Part shown: positions 1 through 8,466 of the stretch, one piece after another
Layout: each line of letters begins with the position of its first letter
How positions within the stretch are numbered: position 1 is the stretch's first letter
Assembly (NCBI GenBank): GCA_022824265.1
Contig: JAJEAG010000029.1
Span: 1-36,201, forward strand
Direction of reading: 5' to 3'
Source: Candidatus Poribacteria bacterium
GTDB taxonomy: Bacteria > Poribacteria > WGA-4E > WGA-3G
Length of the DNA stretch: 36,201 nucleotides
The notes under the pieces: generated by a model
Seen by the model: the letters and a program-made list of their open reading frames with translations, nothing else
Databases searched by the model: none
What the model was told of the DNA's origin: nothing
Program-made: the position numbers and the translations under genes

Positions 1-128
1 TGTTTCTACCTCCTTATTCACCAGACTATAATCCAATAGAACACGATTTTGCAAACATCAAACGACTCCGGGAGTATAACGCTGATATACCACTAAATGA
101 AGTCATAAATATGTATCAAAATTCCTAA
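1..128 (+). mobile_element. IS630-family transposase, C-terminal end (partial)
   Basis: The reading frame from base 3 to the TAA at 126-128 encodes about 41 residues beginning FLPPYSPDYNPIEHDFANIK. The PPYSPDxNPIE signature is the last catalytic block of IS630/Tc1-type DDE transposases (the E of NPIE is the third acidic residue). The N-terminal part lies outside the window, so it cannot be said whether the whole gene is intact. The stop codon is directly followed by sequence that reads as part of the next gene, so the right end of the element must lie at about 128-142. The family cuts and pastes at TA dinucleotides, and a TATA occurs at 136-139. Confidence 0.85.
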
Positions 129-244
129 AGTTTACTATAATCGTATTCTTCGTAGTATTCGGTGTAGTTGTTTTAGGTATTACATCGTATTTCATATTTC
201 GTCCACATCCGCAGGTATCTATCACTCCGCAGGAATTTGCACAG

Positions 245-2233
245 GTGCCTGAAAAACCGAAACTGATTGCGAACTTTACTGCGAAGTATCAACTTTCTGA
301 TGCAAATGATGCGGTTATGCCAGAAGGTTTTAGTTTTGATATTGATGGACGATTGATTTATTCTGTAGCGTTTTCCCCAGTAGATGGTTCTCTGATAGCA
401 AGTATTAATAGAAATGGCATTATTAACTTATGGGACAGAGACAACACAGAAGTTCCAGTAAAAGTTTTAAGTCACCCTGAAGTATATTCATCTATTGGTT
501 TCTCACCTAACGGCAAACTGCTTGCGAGTGCCAGTTGGAAGCTTGTTTTATGGGATGTTGTGACCGGGAAAAAAATCAATACACTTGAGACATCTTCTAA
601 TCAATTTGCGTTTTCAGCAGATGGCAAACTGCTTGCAACAATTCCTGTGATTGCTAAATATTTCCAGGAATCTGGAGTGAAAATATGGGATATTCAAAAT
701 CCCAAGGCAATCACTGAAGTCGCAATCTTACCTTTCAATGAATCGGCATGTGCTGTAGACATTTCACCAGATGGCAAATGGGTTGCTGCCGGATATATCA
801 ATGGAACTGTTAACGTATGGGATCTACAGACACATCAGATAGTGAAGACCTTAGAAACATCTATGCTTCAAATGGATTATCTAAAGTTTTCTCCGAACAA
901 CACATATATGGTGGCAGGCGGTGATTATCGTGAATTGTATCCCTATTATTCTGCGAAGGGTTATATTATGTGGGAGTTGCCAAGTTGGGAGCGTAAGGGT
1001 GAGGTGCTGCGTGGACATATTGAAAACATGTCGTTTTCCCCGGATGACAAGTTATGTGCAAATGCGAATCACCAACGCTATTCTGGTCGCGGTATAGAAA
1101 TATGGGATATTTCCAGCGGTGCCACTATTACTTCAATAATCAGAGGTAAACCACTTCCGCCCAATGAAAAAATACCTATTGCCAACATAACATATCCTTT
1201 AGAACCAAGAGATGTTTCGTTTTCACAAGACGGTCGTTTGGTAGCAACTGGAGATAATGATGGAGTAATACGAGTATGGGAACTTACACCTGAGCACTTA
1301 TCACAGGCAACCAAACCTCTTAATGTCGTGCGAATGCTCTATCTTTTGCCAACAGGCAAGACACCGTTACCAGACATTAGACAAAAAATAGATACAACGT
1401 TAAAATCCGTTCAAAAATTATATGCTGATGAAATGGAACGTCACGGGTTCGGTAGAAAAACATTTACGTATGAAACCGATGAAAATGGAAAAGCAAAAGT
1501 CTATCTTATTGAAGAAAAGCCCACTTATACTCCTGATTTCTCAAACGATATTTGGCTTGCAATTTATGATGATAAACCAGGGAATTGGATTGGCGATTAT
1601 CAAATACATAATTCAAGTGCTGATAAAACATTTCGATATCCTGGCAAAGGGGTAGGACATCCTCTAATAGGATATTGTCATGGAAAACTTGTTACCACTG
1701 GTATAAAGAATCTGAAACGGAATGAACTTGCGTCTGTTCTCAGACCTGCATTCGATTTACCTAATAAACCTCCGCAGCGTTATGAGTTTAACGCTTTAAT
1801 ACGGCTTTTCAAACGTATGAACAATAAGATGCCGTGGGTAAGAAAGTGGCACAAACTTACCAGATGTGAGGCAGAATGGTTAGACAAAAGTCGTTTTTTC
1901 AATCCGAAGCAACCTTTCTTTGACAAACGTCCTGAGATTGAGATGAATGTATCAGACGAAGATGGTTTAGATACACGACTATTCAAGTTTGCAATCACAG
2001 ATGATGATGGTATACACCAAGTCCAACTACTGATAGAAAAGAACATTGGAAATCAACAGGATCTTTACAATTGCCAAGCACTAAATGGTAAAAAGAAAGC
2101 AGACGTTGTTTTCAGAATAACAGATCCAGAAATACATACTTTTGTGCTTCGGATGATTGATATGCATGGCAATATCGCACAAAGAGAGTTCATAAGAGGT
2201 ACAAAATCCAAAGAACCACCTAAAGAACCTTAG
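245..2233 (+). CDS. WD40 propeller protein with an extra C-terminal domain; 5' end lost
   Basis: This 662-residue protein begins at GTG 245, with an AGGAA at 231-235 as possible ribosome binding site. Residues about 30-365 hold seven WD40-like blades, each with an FSPDGKLLA-type strand and an xxWD-type end (NLWDRD, VLWDVV, KIWDIQ, NVWDLQ, EIWDIS, RVWELT), enough for one closed propeller. The C-terminal 300 residues have no WD40 pattern. They include MERHGFGRKTF and CEAEWLDKSRFFN, which I loosely associate with metalloprotease-like regions of other Poribacteria proteins, but no HExxH zinc motif is present here. The frame is open upstream to base 101 and encodes a clear transmembrane helix (IVFFVVFGVVVLGITSYFIF, about 140-199) with no ATG, GTG or TTG. 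The original membrane-anchored start was probably removed by the IS630 insertion. Any product from GTG 245 would lack the anchor. Confidence 0.8.
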   Translation: MPEKPKLIANFTAKYQLSDANDAVMPEGFSFDIDGRLIYSVAFSPVDGSLIASINRNGIINLWDRDNTEVPVKVLSHPEVYSSIGFSPNGKLLASASWKLVLWDVVTGKKINTLETSSNQFAFSADGKLLATIPVIAKYFQESGVKIWDIQNPKAITEVAILPFNESACAVDISPDGKWVAAGYINGTVNVWDLQTHQIVKTLETSMLQMDYLKFSPNNTYMVAGGDYRELYPYYSAKGYIMWELPSWERKGEVLRGHIENMSFSPDDKLCANANHQRYSGRGIEIWDISSGATITSIIRGKPLPPNEKIPIANITYPLEPRDVSFSQDGRLVATGDNDGVIRVWELTPEHLSQATKPLNVVRMLYLLPTGKTPLPDIRQKIDTTLKSVQKLYADEMERHGFGRKTFTYETDENGKAKVYLIEEKPTYTPDFSNDIWLAIYDDKPGNWIGDYQIHNSSADKTFRYPGKGVGHPLIGYCHGKLVTTGIKNLKRNELASVLRPAFDLPNKPPQRYEFNALIRLFKRMNNKMPWVRKWHKLTRCEAEWLDKSRFFNPKQPFFDKRPEIEMNVSDEDGLDTRLFKFAITDDDGIHQVQLLIEKNIGNQQDLYNCQALNGKKKADVVFRITDPEIHTFVLRMIDMHGNIAQREFIRGTKSKEPPKEP

Positions 2234-2463
2234 GTTGAATCTGTTTGAAAACGCAAGGGAAATCAATGATACACAACGAGTTTAAAAAGCGAGAGTAAAT
2301 AGATACAGAATTAATTGTGAAATATCAAAAGGATAGAAACTTTGATCTTTTTCACACTTGTTCCAGATAGAACTTTGCGTATACGTTAAGTGCCAGCGGT
2401 TATCAAAGTGCATTCCGGCTTAGAGTTCGACGTACAGTTCAAGATATATATAGCACAATAGTT

Positions 2464-3921
2464 ATGCCTCGAAACAGTATAAAGCAGCACATGTCTATGT
2501 TTTTTCCAAACATATATATCCTGATTAATATACTGCTTCTTTTTTTGTTTTCTATGATTACGGTAGGATATACAGAAAATAGGAACGAAGTCAGTATCGT
2601 TGAAAGAAGTTTTCCATCGATATTTCAGGCATGGAACGGTATTGAAAATTTACCGTCTGAGAGTGAACTTCAACGTCTGTCTCGTCATGACCTTGCTTTT
2701 GGTCATCCGTACGCCCTCCTAAAGATCAATTGGAATATCACCAAATCCCAACCTTATTTAGGACTTGCGACAAACCTTTCTCAAATTCAGATAAACGACG
2801 CGATTCAACAAAAAAATGAACTTCTATCTCTAAACCCTAATTTATTGTTGCTTATTGAGATCCGATATAGAGATGCCAAATATATGTCTAAACAGCATCA
2901 AGCAAATGCTGATCACTGGTGGGAAGTCGGATATTATCCACCAGACTCACCATATTGGTTAAAAGATGAGGAAGGTAACCCTGTTATTGGTTGGGGCGAA
3001 GATACAAATAGTGATATGCAGATTGATGAGAACGACACGATTCTCAATTATCTCATAGACTTTACGAATCCCGAAGTGCAAGATTTGATAGTAAAAAAAG
3101 TAGTTGCCTTGGAGAAATCTGGACTATTTGACGGTGTGATGTTTGATTGGTGGAACGAAGAAAATGCGACGAGTCCAATAGGAGTTGATGATTGGTCAGA
3201 TACTATCCTAACACCTGAGGTAGAATTACAGGCAAGATTATCCATCTTACGAAAAATACGGGAACAGGTAACAGACGACTTTTTAATTCTTGTTAATGCA
3301 AATATGCGAAAAATACCGTTATCCGCTGCTTATGTAAACGGCATTTTCATGGAATGTTATAAGTCAGATTTTGGTAAAGGATATGAACTGAATCAGATTT
3401 TACAGATGGAAAATACATTATCTTGGGCAGAACAACATTTAAGACAACCGAGAATTAACTGTCTTGAGGGTTGGCGGGTGGTAACAGATTATATGGGAAA
3501 CCATGATACACGCGTCATAGAAAGAAACAGTGTCCTAAACCGTCAATGGATGCGTATGATTACTACCTTAAGTCTAACTCATTCTGATGGTTACGTGCTC
3601 TTTGCAGATGACAATGCAATACCGAGTCCTGACCATTTACACAATTGGTACGACTTTTGGGATGTCAACTTGGGACAACCTATTCAAGAAAAAGGGATTG
3701 AATATAAACATATACCAGGACTATATATCAGGGAATTTGAGAAAGGTTGGACAGTTTACAACCGAAGCGGCGATAAGCAGATTGTCTCTTTTGATAATCC
3801 AGTTAAAGGAGTTAATAGTGACAACCTTCAACCTAAACATGAAATACATCAGTTTGATGGTGAGATATTTCTGAAAAATAAGAATGCAGAAATTACAGTA
3901 AAGTCAGAACTACAGGACTGA
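2464..3921 (+). CDS. putative secreted TIM-barrel glycoside hydrolase (GHL15-like)
   Basis: This 485-residue protein has an N-terminal hydrophobic signal segment (ILINILLLFLFSMITVGY, about 18-36), so export is likely. The body resembles the hypothetical glycosyl hydrolase families with a TIM-barrel fold. GLFDGVMFDWWNEE gives acidic residues at a strand end in the usual catalytic place, ILVNANMR and GIFMECYKSD fit the next two strands, and HSDGYVLFADD fits a later strand. The C-terminal 70 residues (GWTVYNRSGDKQ onward) look like a small beta-sandwich. No dockerin or carbohydrate-binding module was recognised. There are further ATGs at 2491 and 2497 and no good ribosome binding site for any of them, so the start is uncertain by about ten residues. 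The substrate is unknown, and the family assignment is from memory of motif style. It is convergent with the next gene. Confidence 0.6.
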   Translation: MPRNSIKQHMSMFFPNIYILINILLLFLFSMITVGYTENRNEVSIVERSFPSIFQAWNGIENLPSESELQRLSRHDLAFGHPYALLKINWNITKSQPYLGLATNLSQIQINDAIQQKNELLSLNPNLLLLIEIRYRDAKYMSKQHQANADHWWEVGYYPPDSPYWLKDEEGNPVIGWGEDTNSDMQIDENDTILNYLIDFTNPEVQDLIVKKVVALEKSGLFDGVMFDWWNEENATSPIGVDDWSDTILTPEVELQARLSILRKIREQVTDDFLILVNANMRKIPLSAAYVNGIFMECYKSDFGKGYELNQILQMENTLSWAEQHLRQPRINCLEGWRVVTDYMGNHDTRVIERNSVLNRQWMRMITTLSLTHSDGYVLFADDNAIPSPDHLHNWYDFWDVNLGQPIQEKGIEYKHIPGLYIREFEKGWTVYNRSGDKQIVSFDNPVKGVNSDNLQPKHEIHQFDGEIFLKNKNAEITVKSELQD

Positions 3922-3956
3922 TTTGGAAGTTCTTCTCAAATTCTACGTGTGAAAGT

Positions 3957-4841
3957 TCAAAATGATATTTCTACAAATAGAGTAGACAAGTATTCCTCCG
4001 CAACATGTCTATTGTAGACACCTGCTGAAATTACGGATCCGTATATATTGCCGAGGTAGAAGATACCGCTGAGAGTGCCGAGTGTCCACCCCTTTGCTGA
4101 TGAGATTCCATCCCTACGGAAACCGTCGTAAGCTTGCCAGCCTGTAAAACCGACGGTAACCAGAGAAGTCAAGGCATCGCTGTAACGACCCGTATACAAT
4201 CGTCCTGCCCCTGGAACAATTGTAGACATCAGTCCTGCCAAAAACGGACTCCGTGTAGGGAGCTTTGCCCCTTGTGTAGCATATTTACTATATACTGCTG
4301 CTTTTTCGCTAACGACTAAAACATCTGATTTTTTCAGATCATTGAATACCTTTTCCGCTTCAAGCCACCTGTTTTGCATCAGATATGATAACCCGATGAG
4401 TTGATGTGTTTCGGCACGGTACCTAACATCCGTTATGTGTGATAATGATTCTTCAAGATAAGTTGCCAATTTTCCATATTTCTCCATGAGAAAATAGGAA
4501 ACACCAACCTGATAATAAGCACTACTTACTAATTTTTTATCTGTAGATTCTTGAAGTAATTTCTCAAATAACCGGACTGCCTTTTCAGTTTTACCTCCCA
4601 AACGATAACAGAGGGCAATTTTATAATGAATCTCGACGCTTTCTTGCGGTTGATAAAAGAGATACTTTTGGTATTCCCCTGCGGCGCGGAGATAATCTCC
4701 CTGTTCAGTTAAATAATCAGCGAATTTTAGGATGTTTTCAGGACTGTGGTAGTCTAACGGTTCCTCGGAATATGCGTAGGATAGAAAAGATATTTTGAGG
4801 AGTATAAGGAGAAGAAATCCACATAGCTTTCTATTTCGCAT
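3957..4841 (-). CDS. TPR protein with hydrophobic C-terminal domain, yidD-linked
   Basis: This 294-residue protein is read from ATG 4841, preferred over an in-frame TTG at 4859 because the ATG starts a clean signal peptide (CGFLLLILLKISFLSYAYS). Residues about 30-190 are tetratricopeptide-like helices (AAGEYQKYLFYQP, HYKIALCYRLGGKTEKAVRLF, AYYQVGVSYF, HQLIGLSYLMQNRWLEAEKVF), a scaffold for protein contacts, probably periplasmic. The last 90 residues are different: Gly-rich and hydrophobic, with PGAGRLYTGRY and two possible membrane segments (DALTSLVTVGFTGWQAY, GTLSGIFYLGNIYGSVISAG). Its start lies inside the end of yidD, an 11-base overlap in ATGCGAAATAG, which suggests translational coupling. 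It has no ribosome binding site of its own. Its role is unknown, but the coupling points to a common job with YidD at the envelope. Confidence 0.75.
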   Translation of the reverse strand: MRNRKLCGFLLLILLKISFLSYAYSEEPLDYHSPENILKFADYLTEQGDYLRAAGEYQKYLFYQPQESVEIHYKIALCYRLGGKTEKAVRLFEKLLQESTDKKLVSSAYYQVGVSYFLMEKYGKLATYLEESLSHITDVRYRAETHQLIGLSYLMQNRWLEAEKVFNDLKKSDVLVVSEKAAVYSKYATQGAKLPTRSPFLAGLMSTIVPGAGRLYTGRYSDALTSLVTVGFTGWQAYDGFRRDGISSAKGWTLGTLSGIFYLGNIYGSVISAGVYNRHVAEEYLSTLFVEISF

Positions 4842-5268
4842 AATCTGAAATTGGATCAATGTACTTTCCTGTATTTAGGTCTCTATGGTAATGTGATGAT
4901 TGTGAACCGTTGCAGCGGAGTAACCTGTCTGCGGTTAGTAGTATTCCTCGAAACATACCAAATTCTTGTATACACGCCATACCGAAACGCGAACAACTTG
5001 GTATGAAGTTGCATGTCGGCGCATCTTGACTGGAGATAAACCTCTGATATAGACGGATTAACCCAGTAGCAACGAACTTCAATTCTGAAGGTTCTTGCGG
5101 ATTAAAGCGGATATTCTCCTTTGGAATTTCTGTTGTAATAGGGTTAACTTGACGGATAAATGTAAGGTCTGTTGCCTCATTTGCGAACAATGGTACTGCG
5201 TGGATAGCAGTAGTTAAACACATTACAATAAAAAAAGAAAAGGAACGATAGATACGATAATTTACCAT
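4831..5268 (-). CDS. yidD: YidD-family membrane protein insertion factor with secretion-type N-terminus
   Basis: YidD proteins (formerly DUF37, haemolytic domain) assist YidC-dependent membrane protein insertion. The hallmark is clear between residues about 70 and 120: GLIRLYQRFISSQ, CNFIPSCSRFGMACIQ and GILLTADRLLRCN, including the conserved cysteines. Typical YidD proteins are about 70-90 residues. This one has 145, because an N-terminal hydrophobic segment (FFIVMCLTTAIHAVPLFA) and a 40-residue spacer precede the core. That segment reads as a signal peptide or anchor, which would place the domain at or beyond the inner membrane instead of its usual cytoplasmic face. The ATG overlaps the end of the upstream LolA-like gene by 7 bases, and the 3' end overlaps the TPR gene by 11, so the three are almost certainly co-translated. 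Confidence 0.88.
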   Translation of the reverse strand: MVNYRIYRSFSFFIVMCLTTAIHAVPLFANEATDLTFIRQVNPITTEIPKENIRFNPQEPSELKFVATGLIRLYQRFISSQDAPTCNFIPSCSRFGMACIQEFGMFRGILLTADRLLRCNGSQSSHYHRDLNTGKYIDPISDYAK

Positions 5269-5981
5269 CTGATTTCTTTAACCTCAACAGAATTGGGAAT
5301 AGAGAATTGTAGGATTGGATTTGGACTTTGTAAATTCACCTTTGGGGTACTATAGACAATTCTCTCGTGTTGAATTACTTCAGACTTTTCTCCATAGGTG
5401 CTGGATGTTACAGTCATCGGAATATAGTTTACACCGATCTTACTATGGTTTTTATATATTGATCTGGCAATGATCATACCTTTTGGGTTCTTTACTTCAG
5501 CGGAAATAAGTTTATCATTTTGCATGCCAAGGATGATGGCACCAAGGGCCTCTTTCGCTTTCTCAGGAGGATTCCAATAGGTATACAGAACTTTGTCAAC
5601 AATATCATGCTTGTCCAAAGAATAACCGATTGCAGTCAAGCCGTATTCCGCTTGTGTAGTCTGAAGTATGGATTCTACAAAGGGAAGCGGAATACGTCCT
5701 TTAGAAATAAAACGGAATGCTTGCTTTTCAACAGGATAATATATCTCCAAAATTTTGTCTTTAACAAGCATTATCTGTTTGATCGGTTTGTCTATTTCAA
5801 CGACAACCCGTGCGGTTTGGACATCGTAGTGGAGTGTGCCTGAGATTTGTTCTGTTTTATTGTTTTCAGTTAGTTCACGGGTGAAATCTAAAGATAGATT
5901 CAATAAGGGGGCAGCGTGAATCGTATGAGTTAGAAAAAATACGATAAAAATCGCAACGGTTAATTGAAGGTATTTAAGCAT
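5262..5981 (-). CDS. LolA-like periplasmic lipoprotein-carrier-fold protein
   Basis: This 239-residue protein has a signal peptide (LTVAIFIVFFLTHTIHAAP) and a beta-rich body without membrane segments. The order of strands (ISGTLHYD, ARVVVEIDKPIKQIMLV, ILEIYYPVEKQAFRF, a central helix, then AIILGMQNDKLISAEVKNP and NYIPMTVTSSTYG) fits the half-barrel LolA/LolB and outer-membrane lipoprotein-sorting fold, which binds acyl chains. Individual binding residues cannot be assigned. It is the first gene of an overlapping trio with yidD (7-base overlap) and a TPR protein, so envelope maturation is a reasonable role. No lipobox cysteine follows the signal peptide, so it is probably soluble. The family call comes from the pattern of strands and context and is moderate. 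Confidence 0.6.
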   Translation of the reverse strand: MLKYLQLTVAIFIVFFLTHTIHAAPLLNLSLDFTRELTENNKTEQISGTLHYDVQTARVVVEIDKPIKQIMLVKDKILEIYYPVEKQAFRFISKGRIPLPFVESILQTTQAEYGLTAIGYSLDKHDIVDKVLYTYWNPPEKAKEALGAIILGMQNDKLISAEVKNPKGMIIARSIYKNHSKIGVNYIPMTVTSSTYGEKSEVIQHERIVYSTPKVNLQSPNPILQFSIPNSVEVKEIRW

Positions 5982-6037
5982 GAGTTTTATATAAGACTGG
6001 TGTGTGACATTTATTATGTATTCAAATAGAGGTTAAA

Positions 6038-7048
6038 TCAAAACGACAAACATCCACTTCTTCCAGGAATATAATGTTGCGAGAAAAAGATTCCGATTGT
6101 AATAGGCATCATGTCTTGATCTTCAATTTTAAAGTAAGGTCTATCTAATCGTAGTTCAATTTTTAGACGACTCTTCGTGAGACGTAGCATTGAAATACCA
6201 CCGACAACATAAGCACCTATGCCACTTTCATCTACTGTATCATGATCTTCGTAGTAATAATAGTCGTCGCTGAACCACCTATTTTCTCTTTTCTTTACTA
6301 TTGTTGTATAACTACCTCCAAAAATAGAAAAGCCTCCCCCAACATAAGGTGAAATATTCTTTTTGTTGAAGAAGTAACGTCCACCAATTGACCATGAACC
6401 GAACGAAAAATCTTCACCGAAGCTGCCTCTGAACTCTGTACCTACGGCATACTTCGGTGTCTCATAAGACCACCCAAATTCATAACCGGGTTCAGCAAAG
6501 TGATCTGTTCCCGGTATAGCTGTACCAATGATACCTAAATTCCAAAGGGATTCACCGGAAATTTTATTGAGTTTTTCAGCTTCGTGTTCAGTCACACTTT
6601 CCATGTCAACCGTAGAATCAATCGGTTTATTTTGGACAAGTGCTGTCACTAATCTTGGGGCTGCCTCAATCATCTCTTCAATATTTGAAATCCAAAGTTG
6701 TCGTTCAGCAATTATCGTACCCGGTGGGTTTTCCTGACTCAGATGGACAAGTATCTTTTCACCTAAACTGCGGAAAGTAACACGATAGATTTTCTCTGTA
6801 GAGGATGTTTCGTAAACAGGCTTTCCAACTGAGATACCGAGTTTACGGAATTCAGCTGCTATCAAAACAGCTGCACTTTGGGCATCAACTTCTGATATTG
6901 CAGGATGTTCGCCAATTAATAATATGGATGCGGGAACGTGAGTAACTGTGTTGGATGAACTTTGTTGGGAATAAGCTGCTAATGGTAATAAGCAGATTAG
7001 TATTGGTATCAATAATGCTTTTATAGGATATGTCAGATTGATTTTCAT
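6038..7048 (-). CDS. exported protein with outer-membrane beta-barrel-like C-terminus
   Basis: This 336-residue protein has a signal peptide (ALLIPILICLLPLAAYSQQ) and a good ribosome binding site (GAGGAAAC) before ATG 7048. Residues 35-150 form an alpha/beta region (AQSAAVLIAAEFRKLGI, YRVTFRSLGEKILVHLSQ). Residues about 180-336 alternate aromatic and glycine strands as in small outer-membrane barrels (FGWSYETPKYAVGTEFRGSFG, ISPYVGGGFSIFGGSY, GIGAYVVGGISML, LKIELRLDRPYF). The chain does not end in the usual aromatic beta-signal but in SGCLSF, still with a terminal Phe. The function is unknown. It lies 56 bases upstream of the LolA/YidD/TPR trio and may be in the same transcript. A MITE sits just upstream of its promoter region. 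Confidence 0.65.
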   Translation of the reverse strand: MKINLTYPIKALLIPILICLLPLAAYSQQSSSNTVTHVPASILLIGEHPAISEVDAQSAAVLIAAEFRKLGISVGKPVYETSSTEKIYRVTFRSLGEKILVHLSQENPPGTIIAERQLWISNIEEMIEAAPRLVTALVQNKPIDSTVDMESVTEHEAEKLNKISGESLWNLGIIGTAIPGTDHFAEPGYEFGWSYETPKYAVGTEFRGSFGEDFSFGSWSIGGRYFFNKKNISPYVGGGFSIFGGSYTTIVKKRENRWFSDDYYYYEDHDTVDESGIGAYVVGGISMLRLTKSRLKIELRLDRPYFKIEDQDMMPITIGIFFSQHYIPGRSGCLSF

Positions 7049-7113
7049 TTGTTTCCTCTCCGTATTGGGACAGATATTCCTAATGGAAGTGTAGTAAGAT
7101 TTTGATTATATTA

Positions 7114-7382
7114 ACTATAGTTTGGACAATTTTAATAGTTATCTGAAATTTGTTTAATCAAATACTGTGCATCCTAACCAGTTTTGGTCTTTCCACCTGT
7201 CGCCCCGCTGGGGCTTTATGTCTGAGAGTATCATGTTCTATACATATTCCGCCCCGCTGGGGCTGTTCAGATATGTAAAAAACATTCTTTTCTACGAGTT
7301 ACAATCCCTAAGAAAACTCGCAAATAGTAGATGATCTATGAGTACCCAACATAAATCAGAATATAACTGTCCAAACTATAGT
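7114..7382. mobile_element. MITE-like element, 269 bp, IS630/Tc1-mariner type ends
   Basis: The sequence ACTATAGTTTGGACA at 7114-7128 is repeated in perfect inverse at 7368-7382. The interior has no gene. The ends carry TATA, fitting an element that duplicates a TA target, as IS630/Tc1-mariner transposons do. Mobilisation would need a transposase supplied elsewhere. The IS630 remnant at 1-128 shows that such transposases have been in this genome, although its terminal sequence is not clearly the same. The element lies 66 bases upstream of the gene starting at 7048. Confidence 0.75.
7201..7264. repeat. two copies of a GCCCC-GCT-GGGGC hairpin repeat
   Basis: CGCCCCGCTGGGGCT occurs at 7201-7215 and again at 7250-7264, 49 bases apart, inside the MITE. 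Each copy folds as a 5-bp GC stem with a three-base loop. The motif stands out against an AT-rich surrounding and resembles interspersed REP-like palindromes. Confidence 0.8.
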
Positions 7383-7889
7383 ATATTAACGTGAGTTCGA
7401 TTAATGAATAGTATTGTGTGCCAGAAGGAGACCCTTTTAGATATGATGATATTTACATTACTTAAGGTCTATAGATTCAGAGTTTTCAGAGTCAAGCGGA
7501 AAATTACACAATTTTATGATGTGCCAAGAACCTATACCTTGTATGGTTTTACAGGGCAAATATGACTTATTTAGTCAACAACGACTCTGAAAATTCGGAT
7601 TATTCTACCAAAAACAATGACAACGGAATTTAGGATGAAGATTCAGACGATTTCAAAAGTTACTTATTCCGAATTCACGTTATATTAGTTGTAAGTTGAT
7701 GTTGTTTTTATTAATAAATTTCACCCATTATTGTATAACTCGCTGTACCTCTTTCATAAATTCTGTCTGAACTAAAAGAAACGAAAGAGCAGCAACAAGT
7801 ATTATTCCCGATAACAACCACGAGAAAGCTAATAATTGCTAAAACTGACTGTATTTAGTGTGTGGTTTTAAATGTCTTGAAATAACTTC

Positions 7890-8222
7890 TTAATATGGGA
7901 AATTATTGCTGATGCTTCCTATCATAGCCATTCCAGCTATAAAGATGAGAATACCTATCCCAGCACTAACAGCAAAACCTATCGCGGTATAGGTAAGTTG
8001 TATATTCCTACACTTGTTTTTATATGCTTCTATGTAAAACATTGTGTATTCACTTGATTTATCAACCATGCGTGTTGCTGGTGGAGAGGGTTGATAGATA
8101 TATGCGATAATCAGTCCTATTAGTGTTATGAAAAAACCTACAACAATCCATAGTATTTTGGTGACATCTTGTTCAGCATCTTGTTCCCCTTGAACCCGTG
8201 CTTGATGTTGGTCATTATTCAT
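7890..8222 (-). CDS. small two-helix membrane protein, paralogue of the next gene
   Basis: This 110-residue protein has a hydrophilic, Gln/Asp-rich N-terminus (about 1-23), a first transmembrane helix (WIVVGFFITLIGLIIAYIY, about 26-44), a 35-residue loop and a second helix (AIGFAVSAGIGILIFIAGMAMI, about 80-101). The loop carries PPATRxxxKSxEYxxFYxxAYK. A GGAGAA ribosome binding site precedes ATG 8222. It is clearly homologous to the neighbouring 108-residue protein (8467-8793), so the pair arose by tandem duplication. No family is recognised and the function is unknown. The 244-base gap between the copies suggests each may be transcribed separately. Confidence 0.75.
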   Translation of the reverse strand: MNNDQHQARVQGEQDAEQDVTKILWIVVGFFITLIGLIIAYIYQPSPPATRMVDKSSEYTMFYIEAYKNKCRNIQLTYTAIGFAVSAGIGILIFIAGMAMIGSISNNFPY

Positions 8223-8466
8223 TTGTTAGTTCTCCTTAATGTAGGGAATTGTTCTTAACAGAACATATTTATTTTAATTGTGATTCGCACATTAACAAGT
8301 CTATGATATGTTGCCCTGAGTATAATGTGTAATATCTATCTTGTAAGATTTTACCTGAAACGAATGGCAAACGTCAACATTATTTTAGAGTGTAATCGGA
8401 CAAAGTTGTTGGTATCGTTCTTTTTCCATCGTTCTCATCTCTATGTTCTGCGTAGAAAAAGTCATT

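Larger units (their letters stand above)
7049..7889. other. gene-free stretch between 7049 and 7889
   Basis: No convincing gene is present. The first third holds a MITE (7114-7382). Beyond it lies an 11-base inverted pair, TTTTCAGAGTC at 7483-7493 and GACTCTGAAAA at 7583-7593. On the minus strand, 7838-7728 is a 36-codon open frame without a start codon that reads as one transmembrane helix (SWLLSGIILVAALSFLLVQT). It may be the decayed end of a membrane protein gene. A TATAAT on the minus strand (7105-7110) could be the -10 of the gene starting at 7048. Confidence 0.5.

Noticed and set aside
7728-7838. Minus-strand 36-codon frame with a transmembrane helix
   Set aside because: It has no start codon and follows a stop directly; it is mentioned only as a possible remnant.
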